A DNA stretch of 46,141 nt from Bacteroidales bacterium (GTDB lineage: Bacteria; Bacteroidota; Bacteroidia; Bacteroidales; JAAYJT01), in contig JACZJK010000004.1 in NCBI GenBank assembly GCA_014860575.1, positions 1-46,141 on the forward strand. The letters are read 5' to 3'. Position numbers and translations under genes: made by a program. The notes beneath the pieces are model-generated. The model worked only from the letters and a program-made list of their open reading frames with translations, was not told the origin of the DNA and did no database searches. Below are positions 36,422 through 43,400 of the stretch, piece by piece. Every line of letters begins with the position of its first letter. Position 1 is the stretch's first letter.

Positions 36422-36891
36422 TGAAAATGTTCCTTACCAATGTGTTTCTTACGATCGTTTGGATCATGCTGACAATGAAAATGACGGTTGTTAACTTCGC
36501 TTTTGGATTTTTAATCAGCTTTGCTATCCTGTGGTTGATTTACGGCAGACAGCATCCCGGATATTTTATGCGAATCCCCAGGGTACTTAGCTTTTTGGCA
36601 CTTTTTATTTATGAAATCGTGAAAGGAGCCGTAATAATCGCGTTTGATATAGCTACACCTAAACACTATATGCGCCCTGGCATTCTAGCCGTTCCACTTA
36701 CCGCAAAAAGTGATTTGGAGATCACCCTTCTTGCAAATATAATAACATTCACTCCTGGTACTATGAGCATGGACGTTTCGCTTGACCGCAAGGTGCTTTA
36801 CGTATATTCTGTTTACATCAACGATGAACAGGAAGATGTAGCCGCTATTAAAAATGGACTTGAAAAGAAACTTTTGGAGGCAATGCGATGA
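36421..36891 (+). CDS. mrpE: Na+/H+ antiporter subunit MrpE
   Basis: A 156-residue MnhE-type subunit: N-terminal membrane helices followed by a cytoplasmic part with the conserved LTAKSDLEITLLANIITFTPGTMSMDVS. It starts at the last base of the mrpD stop codon and overlaps mrpF by four bases (ATGA). A Shine-Dalgarno-like TTGGAGG lies before mrpF inside its end. It is needed for full antiport in characterised systems. Confidence 0.95.
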   Translation: MKMFLTNVFLTIVWIMLTMKMTVVNFAFGFLISFAILWLIYGRQHPGYFMRIPRVLSFLALFIYEIVKGAVIIAFDIATPKHYMRPGILAVPLTAKSDLEITLLANIITFTPGTMSMDVSLDRKVLYVYSVYINDEQEDVAAIKNGLEKKLLEAMR

Positions 36892-37160
36892 ACCTGACTA
36901 ACATTCTGCTCTACTTTATCCTGCCCGTATTGAGTCTTTCGATGGTGCTGATTTTTATTAGGGTTATCCGTGGCCCCCGCCTGATGGATCGGGTTGTTGC
37001 CCTTGACCTGCTCGTCATTGTTGGTATCGGGTTTATTTCATCTTACTCAATACTTTTCAACGAATCCATTATCATTGATGTTTCACTGATTCTTGCCCTT
37101 ATTGCTTTTCTGAGTACTGTAGCATTCACCTACTACTACGAAAAAGGAGGCGAGGAATAA
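36888..37160 (+). CDS. mrpF: Na+/H+ antiporter subunit MrpF
   Basis: A 90-residue, three-helix subunit with the family signature VIRGPRLMDRVVALDLLVIVGIGFISSYS and the conserved Asp in IIIDVSLILALIAFLSTVAF. The ATG overlaps the mrpE stop, and a purine-rich site precedes it by about 7 bp. mrpG follows after 13 bp. Confidence 0.95.
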   Translation: MNLTNILLYFILPVLSLSMVLIFIRVIRGPRLMDRVVALDLLVIVGIGFISSYSILFNESIIIDVSLILALIAFLSTVAFTYYYEKGGEE

Positions 37161-37173
37161 TCAAACTAATAAC

Positions 37174-37593
37174 ATGAGGGAAATTGTAGTTATATTTTTT
37201 CTGGTATTGGGAACCGTTTTTATTTTCCTTGGGGCCATTGGCTTACTCAAAATGCCGGATGTATTTCTTCGGATGTCCGCCTCAACAATTGCAGCAACCT
37301 TAGGTGTTTCAAGCATTCTGATTGCATTGGCTATTCACTTTGCTGAATTTGGCATTACTGTGCATGTGATCGGTACCAATATTTTTCTTTTCCTGACAGT
37401 TCCTGTGGGAGCACATCTTATGGGAAGGGCTGCACATAAATCAAAATATAAAAAGTGGGATAAAACTGTGCTGGATCGCCTCGAAGGGAAATACAAGAAA
37501 GGGAGCCGCTCACCAGAGAGTGGCTTAGAAGAAGAAAATGGCGGATCAACAATAGCTGAAAACGAGAATAGTACTAAAAACGATCTACTATGA
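37174..37593 (+). CDS. mrpG: Na+/H+ antiporter subunit MrpG
   Basis: A 139-residue subunit with the MnhG signature GTVFIFLGAIGLLKMPDVFLRMSASTIAATLGV, three membrane helices and a longer than usual hydrophilic tail of about 45 residues rich in Lys, Glu and Ser (from KSKYKKWDKTVLDRLEGKYKKG). The tail is the only odd feature. The stop overlaps the start of mrpA by four bases (ATGA). Confidence 0.95.
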   Translation: MREIVVIFFLVLGTVFIFLGAIGLLKMPDVFLRMSASTIAATLGVSSILIALAIHFAEFGITVHVIGTNIFLFLTVPVGAHLMGRAAHKSKYKKWDKTVLDRLEGKYKKGSRSPESGLEEENGGSTIAENENSTKNDLL

Positions 37594-39920
37594 TAACGGC
37601 AATTCTGGCTGGTTTTATAGCGGCTATTGCCGCTCCATATATTCACAAGGCTGCACCCCGGCTCGCCGGATATTTTCTGACCCTTGTTCCATTGTCCATT
37701 TTCGCTTATCTGGGAACTTATATTCCTGCTATCGCAAACGGTGAAATTATAAGCAGCCATTATAAATGGTTCCCGGAACTGAATATTCATATTGGTTTTT
37801 TGATTGATGGGTTAAGCTTAACTTTTGCGTTAATTATCAGCGGTATCGGTGCCCTCATAGTATTTTATGGAAGCAGTTACCTCCATGGACATAAAAAGCT
37901 GGGTAGATTTTATGGTTACACCTTCTTCTTCATGGCCTCGATGCTTGGCGTGGTTTTATCTGATAACCTGATTACACTCTTTATTTTCTGGGAACTTACA
38001 AGCATTAGTTCATACCTTCTGATTGGCTTTAACCATGAATCGGAAAAAGCAAGGAATGCTGCATTGCAGGCATTACTCGTTACCGGCGGCGGCGGCCTGG
38101 CTTTATTGGCCGGAATGATCATCATGGGCTTTGCCGGTGGTAGCTTTAACATTAGTGATTTGCTTTCACAACATGACGCTATCATTTCACATGAACTGTA
38201 TTTTGCAATGCTCTTCCTGATTTTTTGGGGCGCTTTTTCGAAATCAGCCCAATTCCCTTTCCATTTCTGGTTGCCCAGCGCCATGGAGGCTCCAACCCCG
38301 GTAAGTGCATACCTGCACTCAGCTACTATGGTAAAGGCAGGTGTTTATCTCCTTGCCCGTTTAAACCCGGCCATAGGAGGTACTGAGCCGTGGACATATA
38401 CCTTGCTGATATTTGGTGGCATTACGATGGTGCTTGGTGCTGTGCAGGCACTGGGTCAGACGGATTTAAAACGTATCCTTGCTTATACAACGGTCAGCGC
38501 CCTCGGCATACTCGTATTTTTGATTGGTATAGGCACACAAACGGCTATTACGGCTGCCATCATTTTTCTTGTAATTCATGCTTTGTATAAAGGCTCCTTG
38601 TTCCTTGTGGCAGGCGCCATTGATCATGAAACCGGCACCCGGGATGTGCGCTTTCTTGGAGGCCTGGGGAAAAAACTCCCATACGTAATGATTGCGGCCG
38701 TGCTTGCCGCACTTTCTTATGCCGGCCTTCCTCCCCTGCTTGGATTTATTGGGAAAGAAATGATTTACGAGAGCACACTCCATGGCGAAGGGGTGACAAT
38801 ATTGCTGACAACTATAGCAGTGCTGGTTAACATGCTACTGGTTGCTACTGCCATAATTGTTGGGATAAAACCCTTTTTCGGACCTTTCAGGGAAACACCA
38901 AAACACCCCCACCATGCTCCATTTCGGTTATGGTTTCCTCCAATGTTGCTGGCTTCCCTGGGCTTGATTTTTGGGATCTTCCCTTCATTGTTGTCAGAAA
39001 CTATTATTGCTCCGGCAGCAAGTGCAAGTATGGGTACAACTTTTACAGCGAATTTACATTTGTGGCATGGTTTCAATCTGAGCTTGTTGCTGAGCGTCCT
39101 CACGCTGTTAGGAGGTTTTTTCTTCTTCTATATAAGAAGCATTGGCAGGCAGATTAATAACTTTTACACGTCGCACTCCGAATACCTTATGGAGTCTGTT
39201 TATTATAAAGTAATTGATAGAATGGTGAAGTTTGCCAGCTGGCAGACCAAATTTTTCCAAGACGGCTACCTGCGGCATTATATTTACTGGATGATGACTA
39301 CTGTGTTGGTTATTGGATTCCTGTCATTATTCAGCTTTGTAGACCTAAGCGTTATTTCTCTCACGATTCATCAGATCTATCTTTATGAGATTCTGATTGT
39401 GGTGGTACTGTTACTTGCTGCTTTTTTTGCTATCAAATCGAAGTCAGTATTGGGCGCTGTTGCATCAATAGGGATAACAGGTTATGGAGTTGCCCTTATT
39501 TTTGTATTCTATGGTGCACCTGACCTTGCCCTTACGCAGTTTTCAATCGAAACCCTCACTGTCGTCCTGCTGGTGCTGATCGCTTATAAAATCCCACGCT
39601 TTGCCAGCTACTCTTCAAAAAGCACAAAGATCCGTGATGCCGTCATTTCAATTTCTGTTGGCTCATTTATTACAGTCATATTACTTGTTCTATTGAGTTC
39701 TGAACCACCAGAAACCATCAGTCATTATTTCCTTGATAACTCCTACATACTTGCTCATGGCCGCAATGTAGTTAATGTGATCCTTGTTGACTTTAGGGCA
39801 CTTGATACCATGGGAGAAATAACAGTGCTCTCCATTGCTGCAGTTGGTGTAATCACCTTGTTGAAACTCAGGATGGGTAAGGAAAAGAAGGATGCCTTGG
39901 TTAAGGACAAGCAGAATTAG
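37590..39920 (+). CDS. mrpA: Na+/H+ antiporter subunit MrpA
   Basis: A 776-residue NuoL-like subunit. Seen: Glu135 (LFIFWELTSISSYLLIGFNHE), Lys218 (WGAFSKSAQFPFHFWLPSAM), and the APTPVSAYLHSATMVKAGVYLLAR segment with His243 and Lys249. The C-terminal MbhE/DUF4040-like part is present from about residue 600 (YGVALIFVFYGAPDLALTQFSIETLTVVLLVLI onward), so it is a full-length MrpA rather than a MrpD-like paralogue. It is the last gene of the operon, where most mrp operons have it first, and is translationally coupled to mrpG. It completes the seven subunits. Confidence 0.95.
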   Translation: MITAILAGFIAAIAAPYIHKAAPRLAGYFLTLVPLSIFAYLGTYIPAIANGEIISSHYKWFPELNIHIGFLIDGLSLTFALIISGIGALIVFYGSSYLHGHKKLGRFYGYTFFFMASMLGVVLSDNLITLFIFWELTSISSYLLIGFNHESEKARNAALQALLVTGGGGLALLAGMIIMGFAGGSFNISDLLSQHDAIISHELYFAMLFLIFWGAFSKSAQFPFHFWLPSAMEAPTPVSAYLHSATMVKAGVYLLARLNPAIGGTEPWTYTLLIFGGITMVLGAVQALGQTDLKRILAYTTVSALGILVFLIGIGTQTAITAAIIFLVIHALYKGSLFLVAGAIDHETGTRDVRFLGGLGKKLPYVMIAAVLAALSYAGLPPLLGFIGKEMIYESTLHGEGVTILLTTIAVLVNMLLVATAIIVGIKPFFGPFRETPKHPHHAPFRLWFPPMLLASLGLIFGIFPSLLSETIIAPAASASMGTTFTANLHLWHGFNLSLLLSVLTLLGGFFFFYIRSIGRQINNFYTSHSEYLMESVYYKVIDRMVKFASWQTKFFQDGYLRHYIYWMMTTVLVIGFLSLFSFVDLSVISLTIHQIYLYEILIVVVLLLAAFFAIKSKSVLGAVASIGITGYGVALIFVFYGAPDLALTQFSIETLTVVLLVLIAYKIPRFASYSSKSTKIRDAVISISVGSFITVILLVLLSSEPPETISHYFLDNSYILAHGRNVVNVILVDFRALDTMGEITVLSIAAVGVITLLKLRMGKEKKDALVKDKQN

Positions 39921-40035
39921 CCGTTTGGGACCCATGTAAAAAGTCCTAAATCCCAATTCCCAAATTCAAAGATCAAAGGATTGACTACCAAACACTCCAT
40001 TACTCCACCTACCCCACCAATTAACCAAACATAAC

Positions 40036-40134
40036 TCCATTACTCCCTACTCCCCACTCCCCACGCTCCACGCTCATAGGGGGCTGAAACACAAAATTCA
40101 AAATCCAAAACTCAAAATCCAAGGTTCAAAGCAC
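40036..40134. repeat. Heptamer arrays downstream of mrpA
   Basis: Six words fill 40036-40077 (TCCATTA, CTCCCTA, CTCCCCA twice, CGCTCCA, CGCTCAT) and six fill 40093-40134 (AAAATTC, AAAATCC, AAAACTC, AAAATCC, AAGGTTC, AAAGCAC). The two blocks are 57 bp apart start to start, so the register differs by one base between them. Confidence 0.75.
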
Positions 40135-40230
40135 AATGAATCAGCGAACTACAAATTTGCAGATTAACCAATTAACCAATCACTTCACCACACCATCACT
40201 CCAGTAAACCATTACTCCACCACTCCCACT

Positions 40231-40278
40231 AATCGACCAATCAACCATTTCACCAATCGACCATTCAACTAATCAACC
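40231..40278. repeat. Octamer array downstream of mrpA
   Basis: Six consecutive 8-bp words: AATCGACC, AATCAACC, ATTTCACC, AATCGACC, ATTCAACT, AATCAACC. The period differs from the 7-bp arrays elsewhere, but the degenerate, in-register style is the same. Confidence 0.75.
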
Positions 40279-40321
40279 ACTCGATAGCCGTACGATCCTG
40301 ATTTCAGTAATGTGCAAATAA

Positions 40322-40356
40322 ACCGGGGCCGTTTCTGTAATTGAAACGGCCCCGGT
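40322..40356 (-). terminator. Strong hairpin, probable terminator of the giant surface protein gene
   Basis: A perfect 14-bp stem (ACCGGGGCCGTTTC pairing with GAAACGGCCCCGGT) encloses a 7-base loop. It lies 45 bp after the stop codon of the minus-strand gene. Read on the minus strand it is followed by TTATTTGC, a poor T-run, so termination is likely but not certain. It could also stop plus-strand transcription from mrp. Confidence 0.7.
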
Positions 40357-40401
40357 CTGGTTTAATAAATCAGGGATATAAACCTTTATGATCCACGTTT
40401 A

Positions 40402-43400
40402 TCAAGGCATGTGGATCATAGTGTTTGATTGCATATGGTCACTCTTCTCGCCTTGCAGGAATATCCGGTAGAGATAAGCGCCGGGTTTAATTGTTGGATT
40501 GCTGAACTCAACTAAGTAAGTACCGGCTTCCTGGCGCTGGCTTACAAGTGTTTCAACAATCTGACCCATGCTGTTATAAACAACCAGTTTCACCGTTCCG
40601 GATTCCGGCAGGCTATAGCTGATCATTGTTGTTTCCTTAAACGGATTAGGATAATTGGTAATAAACAGTTTACTGTTGCTGGTGGAAGTATTCAGCGCAT
40701 CAGTGGCAAGTCCGATGTTTTTAATCACCTGTGCTTCTCCATCGGCAAGTTCAGAAATTCCATCCAACTCAAAGTAACGGGTTTCACTATCAATGTCGTC
40801 AAGAATTCTTACCCTGATATTTACAATCGCCTCGTCGCTACTCACATAAACCGGGTTATAATCGGCCCAGGCTATGCGAACAATTCCCTTTTCCGAATCT
40901 ATCATAAACACTTCCTGATCAACTCCGAGCACCTCAATCAGATCAATACGGTAATTCAGGCCAAGTGTAACAGCACCTAATTCTGTGTCACGTGTGACCC
41001 TAACAGGGATATTAACGATTTCTCCCTTGTTCACAGCCCTTTCACCATCAAAAACCAACGCCAGGTTTGTTTCGGCTTTGAATCCCGCAGAAGTTGGTAC
41101 AAGACTGGAATTGATGTCGCCAAGCGCAAGATAATAGATATTGATAAAATTCCTGTCAGTGAGGGCAATGGCAGTACTGCTGTATTTATGATCGGTTGCC
41201 GGTGTAAAGTAGAGGTAGGAAGTATTGCTATGGAAGAAAGGCACATCATGAGGATTGCCTGCTGTTGGCGCTACAGGGTTGCCGGCAGCAAACTCATAAT
41301 TGAACGGTTCGGGCCATGTTGTGTATGGTAATTCAGGAACCAATCTTCCGGTTACACGGAAATTTGGTGAGTACTGAATTCCTGACTGGTTATTGGGGAA
41401 AGCATCAATCAGGCCTACAGCACGGTAATTGGTTGTAAGCGCATCAAGTGCGGTTATTCCACCATTCATGTATGGGTTCGAACTGTTTACATCGGCAGCG
41501 CTGTGTGAATAATATCCAAAACGCGGAGCCCAGGCCATAGATCCAACCCAATTGAAATAGTAGGGAGCAGCATTGATATTGATCTGGGTTGCCATCAGTT
41601 GGATAGCAAGCGCATCGGTAGCATTCACTCCACCCCAATTGTTATAGGTAAAGTTATTTCCAAGTTGTCTTGCTGCTAAAGGCGGGTTCAATCCTGAACC
41701 TCCGGGCATATCATAATGCACCAGACCGCCATCCCAGATTTTGAGGAAATATCCTTCGCAGCCATATTCCTGTACAAAATAATTCATATCAAACTCGAAA
41801 TACGACATAAGGTCAATGATGCCTTCAAGCAATCTGGGCTGAACAATAACCGTATCAAGTTCAATGACACCCTGGCCACTATCGAGGCAAAGGATCACAT
41901 AGAAGTAATCATGCGGGTAGGTTGCATAATCCACTGTCGGGAACGGTGTCGGCATGTAGGTTTCAAACTGGTTCCAATACTTGACCTGACCGGCAAATTC
42001 GGGACTCAGTTTTACAATTGGCGTCATTTCATCATTTCCAATGCATTCAATCACATCAAAAATACTTGCCTGAACCGATAAGCTTCCGGGAACCAAACTA
42101 TTATCCCACTGCACCGTTACCTGTGTTCCTGTAGCAGTGGTCAAACCATCCGGAACAAATACTCCACCTGTTAATACCCAATTGTAGGAGATTATTGAAT
42201 GATCGTTGCACACAGATTGCTCATCAATACTATAATCAGTTTCGGTGCATGAAAAAACCTCTGAAGGACCAACGATAACCGGCTTCGGAATTTCAAAAAC
42301 GGTAATGGTAAATTCGCACGATCTTGTACAGCCATCATCATCCGTGAATGTGTAAGTGATCGTATAGATGCCACAGCTAGGAGCACTGAACTCGTATTCC
42401 TCTGAGTTCGGATTAAAGGCAACATGATCGCCGGAATAAATCCCGCCTTCGGGAGTAGCACCGCTTAGGATAACAGGTAACTCATCTTCACAAACAACGA
42501 GATCATCAGGACATTCCATAATCAGCTCGAAGATGCTAATCTCCACCACTGCATCATCACAATTATCCGGGTTAAGAATTTCGCAGATCTGGTACGTAAG
42601 TGTATAAACTCCCGCAGGGGTTTCAGGTGCAATGCTGACAATTCCGGTGGCCAGATCAAGCGCTATGCCCGGATGCGACGGTGGTATCAATACAGAAATT
42701 GTAATCTCGCTTATGCTGACTGGATTATCGTTAAGCAAATCGTTTACAAGAACATTGCCGGTATTTACATTGCCTACGCATCCATTTACCGGCCCGAAGC
42801 TGATGTTGTTTGCTTCAATAGGCGGAGCAATAACAAGCACAGTGATAATCGCATCATCACAGTTCCATGGATTCAGTATTTCGCAAATCTGGTAATTAAT
42901 GGTGTAGGTTCCGGCTGGTGTTCCGGGGGCAACACTCACAATTCCTGTGGTGATGTCCAATGCAACACCGGGGTTCGTCGCCGGGATTAGAACCTCAATT
43001 GTAATTTCGCTGATATCAACCGGCTGACCGTTGAGTAGATCATTATCCAGTGCATTGCCAACATTCGGGTTGCCTTCGTAACCGTTCACCGGGTTCGGAG
43101 TATAATCATCGTCAATGGCAAGGATTTCAGGAGCAATTACCAACACAGTTATTACTGCATCATCACAGTTCCAGGGGTTCAGTATTTCGCATATCTGGTA
43201 AGTAATGGTGTAAGTTCCTGCAGGTGTTCCGGGGGCAACACTCACAATTCCTGTAGTGATATCCAATATAACTCCGGGGTTAGCCGCCGGAATAAGAACC
43301 TCAATCGTAATTTCGCTGATATCAACTGGCTGGCCATTGAGCAGGTCATTATCCAGTGCGTTGCCAACATTCGGATTGCCTTCGTAACCGTTAACAGGGT

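Larger units (their letters stand above)
39921..40401. other. Repeat-filled intergenic region between mrpA and the giant surface protein gene
   Basis: About 480 bp with no gene. It is A/C-rich on the plus strand and contains two heptamer arrays, an octamer array and a strong hairpin near the right side, all listed separately. Confidence 0.75.
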
